In this document: positions 52,943-64,000 of the stretch, piece by piece
How the letters are laid out: each line of letters begins with the position of its first letter
Numbering within the stretch: the first letter of the stretch is position 1
NCBI GenBank assembly: GCA_030374765.1
Contig: JARGXX010000047.1
Coordinates: forward strand, 56,448 to 120,447
Reading direction: 5' to 3'
Length of the DNA: 64,000 nucleotides
Source: Agarophyton chilense
Lineage: Eukaryota > Rhodophyta > Florideophyceae > Gracilariales > Gracilariaceae
Program-made: the position numbers and the translations under genes
Notes under the pieces: generated by a model
Told to the model about the DNA's origin: nothing
Database searches by the model: none
The model's input: only the letters and a program-made list of their open reading frames with translations

Positions 52943-54190
52943 TTATCGAGTCACGTTTCTTCCAATGACCCACTGGGGTGATCCGTCTAGAACAAGGTGC
53001 TTGATCCGAACTGAATTACCGTGGTCAGATGTCGCAGTGAGGGCAATTGATCCTAGTATGTGACGTGCTGAACTGGTGTGCCGGCCAGTTCCGTACTGCC
53101 AGTGCGTGTGTCCGTTGAGTGCCAGGGGTATGGCATCTAGCTTCGGGTTAGCTGGCAATCCGATGTGATCGGCTAGTAAGTTCAGTTCTATTTATCCAGT
53201 TGCGGAGAACGATGCTTCGTCGTCAAGCAGTGGTCCGAGTTCGACCAGAGATGTATCGGTACTGGCGGATGAGCTAGTCAGAGTTGCCATATTAAATGAG
53301 ACAGTCTTCCTCTTAGACTTGTCTCTGCTGTGCTGATCATGGTAAGGTGTGTTTCCAGTGCAATTAGAGTGACGACCGTTTTCTTTGGACCCAGATGGGG
53401 CATGAAATGACTTCATATGCGATGGGAATGAGCTGTCGGGATAGTGGTTGCGCCTCCAGTGTCCATATTTTCTGCATTCATCACAGGGATACTTTAAAAT
53501 GGAAGATTGTCCCTTGTAACGGCTTCTGTGACTGCGAAGATGTTCTCGAGTATGGCTTGTTCTAGCAGAGCTGGCAACAAGCGATCCAATTTCGCTGTTT
53601 GGGGAGGTCTTATCGCAGTGCTTAATGACCGAGGCTACTGATTGATCCGTTATAGAGTTGATAAACTCTTCATTCGACGACTGCAAAATGAGGTTCTCAT
53701 CAGATGATTCGCCTGCTGCCATAACGGAAACCCGTTTGGAGTCATCAATGGCGGAATTAGATAGTAGCATTAAAGCAGTAATGCACTCGGGTAGCCTGAT
53801 AGTAGAAGATATGGAGTTGAACTTTGGAACTTGTGTCGAGAATCGAGACTCGAAGTTCTTCATGGTCTCGGTGCTGCAACGGCGAGTATTCCATAGCATA
53901 TTGAGCGCGGGAAGCTTCACTTACTATAGAGAGGGCATCCTTCTGATATATATTGCCCACGAAGAAGTCTACTTCCCAATCTTCAATCAGCTCAGTCTGT
54001 GACATTCCAGTGCGAAGATCTTTTGCACGGCCATAAAATTGAGATTTGATACAAACAGCCTGCATTGCTGTCGGCATCTTGCTGCTATTAGAGTCTGGGA
54101 GAGTTTTGTGAAACGTCTGCCAGAGCTTGACTGCATCTTGATATTCTTCCTGGTCACCCCTCCCATCAGTCCATGGAGGGGATCTCACAT
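52943..54190 (-). pseudogene. copia-2 gag and protease
   Basis: Gag: WTDGRGDQEEYQDAVKLWQT, KSQFYGRAKDLRTG, then a zinc-knuckle variant CDECRKYGHWRRNH (C-x2-C-x4-H-x4-H) near 53470. Protease: GPLLDDEASFSATG near 53200, then NGHTHWQYGTGRHTSSARHI and HLVLDGSPQWVIGRNVT. Shifts near 53800 and a stop near 53190. The copia-1 counterparts are at 2540-3790. Confidence 0.8.
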
Positions 54191-54565
54191 CCCAGGAGAA
54201 CTTGGTCCTAGACGAAAAGTTGGCTTAGAATGCTGGGCCCATCACTAAAAAAAATTAGACTGCGCCTTCGTGCTTGGTCGAGCTAGTCGACTGAGAACGA
54301 CAAATTCAAGTGCTTTCTGTCAGTGTAAAACAAATTCCACATTGAGAGAGAGGTCTCTACCTCTTCCCGCTGGTTTACCAACTACAAACATGGTGATTTG
54401 TAAGGACACACAATTACAACATATAAGCGTGCGCAATACATTACAAAAACTGTTGCCACGAAATAATATCAACGAGTCACGGTACAGCCATTAAGAATAC
54501 AAATACGAAAAGATGGGGCGGTTGCATCAAGAGAAGGTCAGTTTCATCAACCTACCATTCTAATA

Positions 54566-55770
54566 GAAGCATTCACGTTAGTCGGTTATCACAGTTTTTA
54601 TGAATATAATCCGTTCATTGTAACAATTCCTATCATTGTCGATGACAGTACACATTCATCTTTAGTGCTCAGTCTGCTTTTTCCCTTAATAAGATTTCTA
54701 CACCAATCGTGCATTTGACTAACTTTACTTCTTCAATCAACACTTTTCTTTGAAAAACAAAGTATTGAGAGTGCTACCAAATAAAAGAAGAAGCTTATTT
54801 ATCTTCGTAATCATCTTCGAGAACTCATACAAGTGCGTACGTTAAGTTTTTTTCAAACTCTTTGTAAGATTTTAAGTTGTGGTCGAGATCTGTTTGGCTA
54901 CGTTTCCCCTTTCCAAAACAGTTTTAACACTACAGTCAAAGAACGTGGTATTTCTTTGTCATCGCAGATATTTCGAAATATTTACAGTGCTTCCTTCCAG
55001 TTATCAGTAGTTGTTTCGTTATGAATATTTAAAGGAGCCTGCCAATTTGGGCAAACTGTATATCAGATGAGACGTTCAGTCTAACCAGAGCTAGGGCTGC
55101 CCGCACATGGGAAGAGAGGCGGCCTGAGCCGGAAGCAGCCACTAGTATTGCGTGCTTTTTCTCAGCCGTTCCACTGGCTTTGGCTCAGCCGTGCCATCGT
55201 CTCATAACTCGCTTCGGCACGAGAACTCTCAGTAAAAATAATAGAGAAAGCTGGCCGCTGCTTCCAACTGCGAACAGATCCAGCACTGTTTGTGCAGCCA
55301 ATGAGAAAGGAGCCACTGACGTCTTTTCATTGGCTGCCCGCCGTAGTAGGAACGGTCAGGTGGTCGCCGGCGCCTCCACTTAATGAGCCCGAGAATCGCG
55401 ACGCTCCCGTACTTAATCCCGGACTCTGTTCACATCCTCGTATGGTGCGACTCACACATCTTCAGTCGTAGCTTCAGTCTCAGCTTCACTCACAGCTTCA
55501 GCCGCAGCTTCAACAGCACCTCGAGCAAATAGCTTCAGCGGGTTTTTGCAGTGTTCCCAAGCGCGACTCAAACAACTATCTCAGTCGCAGCTTTAACAGC
55601 AGCTTCAGCTCCAGTGTCAGATTCTTCAGCCAAGGAAATGTTTGAGCTTTTGCCTTCGTATCGTCTTTCGGACGAAATACCCATGAAAGCACCCAGAGAC
55701 CAATAGCCCATTTTACAAGCCGAGGGGATGCTTCGGCTATGAGATGCTCGCTTGAGCTTTACCATCTTGT
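54566..55770. other. Unassigned region with a degenerate short repeat
   Basis: No gene recognised. At about 55458-55630 AGCTTCAGTCGC-like 12-base units recur imperfectly (GCTTCA core), with Ser-rich or Ala-rich frames on either strand that are taken as repeat artefacts. The stretch 55060-55440 is GC-richer and has no similarity elsewhere in the window. Confidence 0.5.
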
Positions 55771-55776
55771 GAATCT

Positions 55777-58469
55777 CAGAACTGCCCTCGGTTGTAATCG
55801 GATATGTACATTTCTACGGAGCGCTACAACTATCTACTGCACCAAACTCACCTTCAGACCTCCATGTCGTCCCCATCGGCACCTTGCGACACATTACCAT
55901 CTTCCGCATCTCCTGAATCGGTCTCTGTACTGCTCACAACTCAACTTGATCTTCCGATGACTTCTTGCACCTCCCGCCGCACTGCGGTACATCTTGCGTC
56001 GGCAACCGGCCCATCGAAACTCAGTGGTCGATACCGTCTTCTCTCCCAGCTTCTGTGACTCACTGCAACATTTCCGATAGGACTTTCCCCAAAGGCGAAT
56101 GGTGACCGAGTACCCGGTGTCATTGAACCCAGATCGTTGCCTTGACTTCTCCGCACGCTGTGCTGTCAACTCAGAGCCATATTCCTCGTTGACGGTGACA
56201 TGAGAGAAACAAAAATCGATCCGATTTGTTTTGGGGATATCTGTGTCTTCATGATGCGCATAGCACTCTGCAATAATTTACGATCAATATCCTCAAACAT
56301 TTTCTTTTGTTCCCTTCCCTGACGGCGGCTTGCCCGTCTGGAAAGGTCATTCAAACCTTCTGAAGCTTGGTCGTCTGCCTTACTCGCTCGCAATGCTTCC
56401 GCTAATCTCTTTGCATCTCGGCCTCCATTATCTTCGCCCGTCAGTACGATGAAGTTGCTCATGTAAGGCACAAACACTTCGTTATAGAAGCGAATGATAT
56501 CGCCTGTCTCTTCAGCCGTCGATTCCGGTCGTGGCCCACTATCATCGGCAGCATCTTCCGCCAACAAATGCCCGAAATCTCCGAGAAAAATGTTACGGGA
56601 CACTGGTGGAGAATTGCTCAGAAATGTGGAATCACTTGTGTGCTCCAATTGATTGTAGTGCCACACGATATGGCGGAACTGCAGTTGGATATGTTGGATC
56701 TTGGCCACGCCATCTATCACAAACAGGATGATCAAGTCAATATGTCTGTTGACTGTCAAATTCCATCTGCACCACAGAGCATACTGCACGCTTTTCCACA
56801 CTGCCGAACGAAGGTTGGTGGGGCCAAGTCTTCCTAACAAATCCCCTATTCTAGTGCTTGCCAGGGCAAACAATTTTTCAAAAAAGAAGTCTAGAACTCT
56901 TGCTCTGGCTTCAACATCTCCGTACAGTCGTTCCGGACGCCCCATTTCTTTCAACCTTAGTGTGATCATCGCCTTTGTTTCTATACGTTGTCCTTCTTCG
57001 ATCTTCTGCTTTTGCGGCGTAATCGGGGATTGTTCTACACTTTCTGGCTGTTCATTATGTTCTGGTGACTGATCGGACATCTGTGTGTTCACCAACACTC
57101 GCTCCGACAAATTTCTCTTTTGGTTAGAACGGTTTCTGCTCATCTTGCGTACAAAGGAAATCTCGACTACATGCTTGAAGAACTCGTACCAGAGGCGAGT
57201 CATGTCTCCATGCCATCCATTCTAGAATACGAGCGTCACAGCTATTCGAATGATTAACCAAGCGATGTGGCATCTGTGGTACAAGGGTATAGAATGTTTA
57301 CAGCGCCTCGTAAGCTCAAAGGGTGATACATTGAACGCACGATAGGCAACTGTGAAAACGTGAAGATCCCTTCTACCCTAGGCATAGACAGCGGTATCCC
57401 ACGCGAAAGTGAGAAAGCTTTTGTGTAGGATGTAGTTGTGAAGTACATTGCTATTAAACTTTTCAGGCTGTTCGCGTAACCGACGAAGTTCCTTCTCGAG
57501 AATACCTTCGATGGTTGAGAAACAGATAGCCAGAGCTTCACGTTTGTACCGGGAATTATTCAGATCCGTAATCACGTCACAAGGCATCAGAGTACCGTCT
57601 GCCAACATCAATGATAGCGTATAATGGGCGACCACCCCCAGTGACCCTTCTCAGATCGTGCGATATAGCCACACTTTCTGGCGGGCATGTGAGACACGTT
57701 TCGCTTCGAGTTTCTGGTCGTTTCTGCTTCAGCTCACTGATCCATGTTGCAGATCGATTGTTGTCAGTGCCGGGAGTGAGAGCAATGTTTGATGATGGAG
57801 GTATAGGAGGCACGATAGTCGTACAGTGCGGCGTAACGACAGCTACTGTGGCCAGTGCCTCCAATGCATCAGGGTGAGTGGACAGATAGCGTGAGAAGCG
57901 AACCGGGAATGACAGTGACGAATGCATGGCAGATTGAGTGCGCGTGCGACACGGCGTAGGCGGGCGGGCTTATGATGGGGTGACGGCAAAGTCGGAAGCC
58001 TTCCGAAGATTTCGGGGGCGTGGGGTAGGTGCTGCAGACTGGTTTTCGCCGTCCATACGACGTTTGCGATTGAGAGGTGTGGAAGGCTGTGATGAGGCTT
58101 TAGGCGTTGATGGTGCTGCGTGGGTAGTGGGCTGGGCCGGAGATCGTACGGGCACAGACGGGTCCTTGTTGCGTTTGAACGGTGCAGCGACGGATGGTTG
58201 TACTGGGCGGAGGCTTTGCCACGAAGTTGATGTTCCAGCGCATGAAGACTGACGTGGTAAGGGGAGCGAGAGTGGTAAAGCGGCAACGGCAGTAAGCTGT
58301 GGCGCATGAAGAAAGATACGTTCGTCGCTTACAATACGGTCATCGACAGCGGTGAGTTGTTGTGCATACAATTCATCTATTGACTTGCCATGGGCATCGA
58401 TATCATCTTCAGTAGCCTGAAAGAACGATAACCGAGTGAGGATAGCGGGGGGTAGGAGAGTTACAACTG
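55777..58469 (-). pseudogene. RBR: RBR pseudogene II, N-domain end through C-terminus
   Basis: Same gene as copy I but not split by the HEAT fragment: VLDFFFEKLFALASTRIGDL runs directly into NLRSAVWKS, covering pocket B in one 345-codon frame (56166-57203). Pocket A is at 57378-57635 (YKREALAICFSTIEGILEKE). It shares with copy I the TAA after FAVTPS (57970-57972), the G-run shift near 57640, the TAG after DTAVYA and the shift after WRHDSPL. A CGA to TGA change (56166-56168, ALS then stop) further cuts off the C-terminus; copy I is open there. N-terminal homology ends at 58469 in TVVTLLPPAIL. Minus-strand flank 55777-55940 is the 3' region. Confidence 0.85.
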
Positions 58470-58838
58470 TGCGTTGGTATTGGTGCAACTCGCTCGACAC
58501 GGCGCATGTGATACGAAATACGGCGTTCTCAGGATTGTATGCTGCAATGAGACCGGACTGCGTGAGGCAGGCGAGCAGCAAATGGTAGGTTTAAAAATGG
58601 TGGTACCAGGACCCGGACGGAGATGAGAGCGAGGCCTTTGCAATGATGAACAAGAGCCATGCGAGGGTCGTGAAACAGAGGGGTGATTGTGAAGCAAACG
58701 GCGACCAATGAGAAAGCGTAGCTTTCTCCAAACGTTTGCTGCAACCATGAAGGCGGTGTGCGATGCACGACCGTATGGTGTTGCTTTTTTGTAGCTCTTG
58801 AGACCGCTACCATCAAAGCTCGGCCGGAGTTTCACATC
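58470..58838 (-). other. Unidentified segment replacing the RBR N-terminus
   Basis: The minus strand reads TFGESYAFSLVAVCFTITPL and GLIAAYNPENAVFRITCAVS in line with the RBR frame, in place of the N-domain seen in copy I. The outer 48 bases (58781-58828) match the inverted repeat-A tail before A2. It looks like a third host gene fragment fused to RBR; family unknown. Confidence 0.4.
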
Positions 58839-59688
58839 TGATCACTCGTGTGTTCATAGCTGCAAAAGATACTTTTCGAGCAACGTTATAGTAGTATGTA
58901 TCGTTTTTGAATGGCAACGATACACGTGAGGGCTTTCCAACATGTACCTCTACCCCACTACAGGAGACAAGCCAGTGACCACCACAATCACTTACTGTCC
59001 AACTGTGTTGATATCTCGAATCACTTTGTTTCCTTCGACGACACCAACTGCGGCAACTGCACCCAGAGCAACGCCGAGCGCATTTCGTTCTGCTTGTTCG
59101 TGTCATCTGCACCAGCTTCTGATTTGCATACGCATGTGCGTCTCTTGGAACCCAACGAATGCTGTCGTATGACAGACACCGGCGCCTTGCCATGCGGTCG
59201 ACATCCATGCTGCCATGCGCTTCCCTCTGTTTTGGAACGAATATCAAATGCTGTTCAGTCCGCGATTTTGTTGGAGAGCAAAGCTCCTGAATTCTTTCTG
59301 TTCTGGTTTATTGCGACAAAACTGGTCCAAGATGATTCACATCGCGTTCAAATTTTGGTTTTCACAGAGGATGGAAGCCAGTGTGCTTTTCGGCTGCGAT
59401 GAGAGATGATGCTCCGTGACGAAAAACTTCGAGTACTTTCGGACACTAGATCGAATTGAAACAGATCACACTTTTCAGTACTTGGACGCTGGTGTCGCCG
59501 GCGAACACCGAGCTACCTTGCGTCTTTGCCATCAACGTTGGTCGAGAAATATCGCCCTCTGTGTGTTGAAGCGTTTCTCTCACCGTTCGTTCTGTGTACT
59601 TTACATGCGTTTCAATCCTTGGGTCTTCCCTCGAAATAAGCAAGGCATCTCACACAACAAACAACCCAATCGTTTAATATGGACAGTG

Positions 59689-60669
59689 AACTTGTTGCAC
59701 ACCAGTTTTCGGGGTTTCTCTAGAGAAGGCGATTGCACTACACAAATCGCAGCAACCAAAACAGAAGAAGCTTAGATGAGTTTCCCCGCGCTCTCCGACT
59801 ACCGCCGCTTGGAAACCCTCAAGCAGGGAGTCTTCCGAGCTTCCAATCTCTATTCGGCCGCCACGAAGAGTCAAGACTTCCATCCGGCCATCGATTTGTT
59901 TCTCAACGACTATCGCCGCTTGGAATATCTCAACCGGGAAGTCTTCCGGGTTTCGAATCTTCATTTGGCCGCCCAGGCGATTCCAGACTTCCATCCGGCC
60001 ATCAATCTAGATCTCTTCGACTGCCGCCGCTTGGAATATCTCAACCGGGAAGTCTTCCTGGTTTCGAATCTCTTTTCGGCCGCCCGGAAGATTTAAGACT
60101 TGGATTCGGTCATCAACCCACTTCTTGCGATGTCCGTCGGAGTAGAAGTGGAACCGTTCGTCCCGTGTCTCTCGAATGGTTTCAGGAAGCAAGTTGCGCT
60201 TACCCCAACCAAGACTGCATTCCAGTCCCACGGAAATGAACAATACACGGAAATCCCACACCAAAACCGCCATGGGGGAACAGCGTGGCGAAGAGGCAAC
60301 GTTCTGGAAGTACTTCAGGAACATAATAGCCCGGAAGAAGGAGCCCCAGAGATGGCACAGAGATTTTCTTCAGGCAAAATTCACCAATATGCAGTTCATG
60401 TGCTTTGTTCTGCACCGCAAGCGTTGTATTACACGCAAGAAGTTCCCAACCAGTCTCCTGAGCACAACCTCCGTGAAGATTCGTTTTTGCCGGAGAGTAA
60501 AGCTCCTGCTGATTGCTCGGCTTTCCCAAATCATCGACAAGGACTCGAAAAACTTGGCATCACAGGCTCCCGTACCAAACGTCCCAAGATTTTCCAGTGT
60601 GAGTAGTGTACGAAGTCGTTTGGTCGCAAGCATCATAAGGTGCGACACATCCAAGCCATTCATCGAAAA
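59689..60669 (+). pseudogene. C2H2 zinc-finger repeat protein, broken (unit A5)
   Basis: Counterpart of 20865-21851. TAG at 59721-59723 (SGFL then stop), a frame change near 60190-60240, and TGG to TAG at 60604-60606 inside the zinc finger (CE, stop, CTKSFGRK). The segment 60180-60450 resembles the inverted paralogue (GNVLEVLQEHNS, IHQYAVHVLCSAPQA) rather than the plus genes of A2 and A4. Confidence 0.85.
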
Positions 60670-60698
60670 GTGAGTTACTTCAGCTTTCACTGCGGATC

Positions 60699-60932
60699 TC
60701 AATCACGTCGGTCTTTTCTAACATTTCTCTTTGCAATTGCTTTTGAAACCATCTTCTTTGACATATTCATATTGGATCGGGTAGCCAGGTTTTGCAAAGA
60801 GCACTGATCGAATTCCACATGAAAACTGCTCATTAAGCTTTCGAGCATTTGCAATTTAGGCTGTACAAGATCTACTTTACGGAGATGGAGGATAATTTGA
60901 GCCATGTATGCGCAGAGCACCCCAATCGTCAC
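60699..60932 (-). CDS. 77-codon hypothetical ORF (unit A5)
   Basis: Same translation as 21881-22114. Confidence 0.3.
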   Translation of the reverse strand: MTIGVLCAYMAQIILHLRKVDLVQPKLQMLESLMSSFHVEFDQCSLQNLATRSNMNMSKKMVSKAIAKRNVRKDRRD

Positions 60933-61007
60933 AGTTTATCAACGGGTGTGAGGAAAGTATAGCTTGCGACTCTAGCCGTAATGTAGTAAGTTATCCACAA
61001 ACTTCTA

Positions 61008-61809
61008 TCAGTGTTCTGTCGCCTGAAGGTTATGCTCAGGAGAACTGCTTGGAAACTTCTTGCGTGGAATACAACGCTTGCGGGGCAGAACAAGGCACGG
61101 GAACTGCATATTGGTGAATGTTTTCTGAAGAAACCCCCTTGAAATCTCTGGCGCTCCTTCTTCCAGACTATTATGTTCCTGAAGTACTTCCAGAACGTTG
61201 CCTCTTCGCCACACTTTTTCCTCATGGTGGCTGTTGTGTGGCATTTCCGTGGGACTGGAATGCAGTCTTGGTTGGGGTAAGCGCAACTTGCTTCCTGAGA
61301 CAAATTGAGAGACACCGGACGAAAGGTCCCACTTCTACTCCGTTGGACATCACAAGAAATGGATTTATGGCCAAATCCAAGTCTTGAATCTTCCGGGCGG
61401 CCAAATGAAGATTCCAAACTTGGGAGAGTTCTCGGTTGAGATGTTCTAAGCGGGTGTTCTCGGAGAGAGCTGGTTTGATACACGGATGGAATTCTTGAAT
61501 CTTCCGGGCGGCCGGAGATGGATTCTAAGCGTGGAAGACTGCCCGTCTGAGGGTTTCCAAGCGGCGGTAGTTTAGTTGGAGAGCGGGGGGAAACCCATCT
61601 GGGAGTCTTCTGTTTTCGTTGCTGCGATTTGGGTCGTGCAGCCCACATGCCGAAAGGCCTTGTGAGTAATTAGTATACCTATCTTGATACCGCTGGCAAT
61701 CGTAAACTGAGAGAAATTCTCTAGTACGCGAAATAACAAGACACGCATTATAAGCTGTCTTCTTTTCCACACTTTTCTCGCGTTCTATCAGGACGCAAGA
61801 CCGGATCAT
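61008..61809 (-). pseudogene. Minus-strand paralogue, frame split (unit A5)
   Basis: Same gene as 22190-22993. Six Gs at about 61586 split the frame as in A4, and a further small deletion near 61130 (the AAACCCCCTT region) alters the C-terminal frame. Confidence 0.6.
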
Positions 61810-62685
61810 GTCCTCAAAAGACGGAGAAAGAAACCTCGGTCACGAAATCATAGGAAAGGGTGATGTAGTCCACACCACACGATAACAAAGAAGAAGCGAG
61901 CTGTCCTAAACATAGTAGCGTTGCTATATTTTTGTTACGTTGTGAATGGCAATTATTTCTTGGAAAGATTTTGCTCCGAGTGGCGGACGCATGTTGAGTG
62001 GTTCGAACTCTGTCAGAATGGCGGGAGTCCACGCCGGCAACAGAATTGTTCACCTTACCCACCCACTGAAGGTGAACAATTGAAGCGGCAAACCCCTGCA
62101 TCTGCAGGCCGTTGTTTGTTCGAATATTCTCTCTTCAGGACACGGAATGACGCGCCAGAGGGCACCAGAAATCCTTCAAATAAAAAGGCCCATGTACCTC
62201 GCGCCCAGCTTGCAGTGGCATCATCTTCATCTAGCACGTGAATACCCCGGCCGAGCTTGATGGTAACGGTCTCACAAGAGCGACAAAAAAGCAATAGCTG
62301 TGGTCCAAATTCGTTTCGGAGCCGACATTCACATTCGACTTGACAAATCCTGTGCTCATGCCCAACGCTGTCTTCCTGTTGGAGCAGCCGCCCGCATTCC
62401 TGTGCAAGCGCTCACGATGCAAGATAGTAGCCTAGCATCGCATTATCTGCCAACCACTACAATGTATTAGCATTTCATCCAACCGTTTAGAACCAGCACC
62501 CAGCCCACTGGTGCTCACCCCGACGCAGTAACGCTACTGAAGCTATTCTCTTCTCTCCACTGCACTACAGAGTGCCCCGATCTGGTACGTTTTGAAGAAT
62601 TGAGTTGAGTACCTGTACAATTTTAAACAATATCGCAATGCCCATGTCTATCTATGCCACAGGCACCAGCGATACGCTGTACCGC

Positions 62686-62915
62686 TGTGAAACACGTACA
62701 ACATCCATCAGTGACGTACAGATTGACATAACCAGTACGTCACCTTAAGTGTCCGGAAGGTCGCATAGTATCCCTATATAAATCCGGCACGTTATCCTCG
62801 GAGCTCTTCCGAGAGCTCCAGGCAGACCCTTTGTGCCGACTATTTCTTGTGTTGAGATCGCTCCCCACACTGCACACGTATGAACTTCAACAACATGTCC
62901 GAAGCTCAACTTACA
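62686..62915. mobile_element. Solo LTR in unit A5
   Basis: Same 230-bp LTR as 33556-33785, with ACCGC on both sides (62681-62685, 62916-62920). Shared position shows it was present before A4 and A5 separated. Confidence 0.92.
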
Positions 62916-64000
62916 ACCGCATCCTTGCACAAAGGCCTTGTATCATTGTGTGATGCATGAAGACCAAACCAAGTTCTATCAGAGTGCAGTGAAAGAAACA
63001 GAAGACTTTGAATACACCATGTCAATGATGATCGCGTAGAAACAGTCGGCCTTGGGTTGGGAAACAAAAGAGCACGGCGTTGAGCGTGCAAGAATGAAAG
63101 CGACGAAACAAGAATCCGTGCTGGGCAAGTGCTACCGCGGGAGCCTCTCGGCATTTCAGAGCTTAAGATGTCTTATTACACTGCATTTTGGTGTTTAGTC
63201 TCTAATCTCGGGTCTATATTCAACCATTTATTGAAGCTTTCTTACAAGTACCTTTCAACAACGAACAACTCTTCTACTCTTAAAATTTCTGTTGCCACGA
63301 AAACTCTAGTGCAAAATAAATATCTACTTATGATAAGCTGCTACGCAACCATAGCAGCGTAATGCAGTTTGCAAATTCATATTAGTACAGAGATTCTGGG
63401 CACAATTCAGACTTTTTTTGGGGCACAAGCTTCAGTATACAATCTGGCCCTTCATGCTGCGCGTGGGTGCTGCTGGAGCTTACGGTGTCGCCACCGTGTG
63501 GAGAAAGGAACTTGTGCGCACTTGATGCAGAAGACCGAAAGCCACAGTTTGAATATATAAGCCAATACTCAAACGGCGGCATTGGTGGGATATTTCACTC
63601 CCCAGAACTCTCAACATCTGTATCAAGGGTCCCCTCCGTATTGCACTCGGTTCACGTTTGGGAACGTAGGAGCCGTCCGAGCAGTCTACTCCCAGTGAAT
63701 CAGTCACGTTCTTTAACGCTGTGCAGACATTGTGCATCCTTCCAGCCAATCACTCAAAAAAAGTATGAAGTTTCTTGTATGGAAGAGTGCCTATTCCAAG
63801 AACATTGCTTTCTAAGCGATAATCGAGAAATCGGCAGTGTGCACGTACTGATTGTATTAAAAGCGGTGTGACGATGAATCGAAGATCTGAATGAACTGGT
63901 CTGTCCGATCAATTTCAAAGACAACGTAAACAGGAACGGTCGCGAAGAGTGATCAAGGAACATGAAAAAAAATATCGTTGCATGTGTAACAAATAGAGCC

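Larger units (their letters stand above)
50593..54565 (-). mobile_element. copia-2, RT-deleted relative of copia-1
   Basis: Short LTRs of about 160 bp (50593-50753 and 54406-54565) both run ACACACAA to CATTCTAATA. A purine tract on the minus strand (50754-50766) lies at the 3' LTR. The order of domains matches copia-1. No convincing target duplication, because the right flank does not continue gypsy-3. The RT core is deleted at about 51050, so it could not transpose on its own. Confidence 0.88.
58839..64000. repeat. Repeat unit A5, cut by window end
   Basis: TGATCACT start; follows A4 with an offset near 29139 and small indels to the last base. Same gene order as A4. Confidence 0.88.

Noticed and set aside
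57254-57541. Minus-strand ORF of 95 codons over RBR pocket A (and 18066-18353)
   Set aside because: The pocket-A homology (YKREALAICFSTIEG) is in another frame; this one is a shadow.

Overview
This is eukaryotic DNA made mostly of transposable elements and broken duplicates, with no bacterial-type gene organisation. Retinoblastoma-related (RBR) sequences, chromodomain Ty3/gypsy elements, Ty1/copia elements of an algal look, balanced base composition and largely intron-poor coding relics fit a florideophyte red alga such as Chondrus. That assignment is an inference from style, not from a marker gene.

Layout. 1-2232: a truncated repeat unit (called A here) fused to an inverted pair of HEAT-like gene fragments around the pocket-B half of an RBR pseudogene. 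2233-17401: a copia element (copia-1, target duplication GTGCG) holding a nested chromovirus (gypsy-2, 6234-16488). The nest splits the HEAT fragment, which itself splits the RBR pseudogene; the RBR N-terminal half resumes at 17635-19667. 20023-24390: repeat unit A2. 25388-29700: a second copy of the 1-3910 segment plus its upstream part, cut off inside copia-1. 29700 to about 35160: unit A4. 35317-42019: a nearly intact gypsy element (gypsy-1, target duplication GTAAC). 42020-50592: decayed relics (copia-3, gypsy-4, the 3' end of gypsy-3). 50593-54565: copia-2, lacking its reverse transcriptase core. 55777-58469: a second, less fragmented RBR pseudogene. 58839-64000: unit A5, running off the window.

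Unit A carries two paralogous genes tail to tail: a plus-strand protein with 37-residue repeats and a C2H2 zinc finger, and a minus-strand paralogue. Copies differ by frameshifts, gene conversion and a solo LTR present in A4 and A5 but absent from A2.

The best candidate for an undescribed system is a roughly 700-codon gene running antisense between the chromodomain and the 3' LTR of gypsy-2 (13550-15658). The same protein recurs at the same distance from the LTR in gypsy-3 (49902-50592), with many synonymous third-position differences. Other leads are a Tudor-like module between integrase and reverse transcriptase in both copia-1 and copia-2, an antisense tRNA-like element in the gypsy-2/3 LTRs, and a nested element whose LTRs are more diverged than those of its host.
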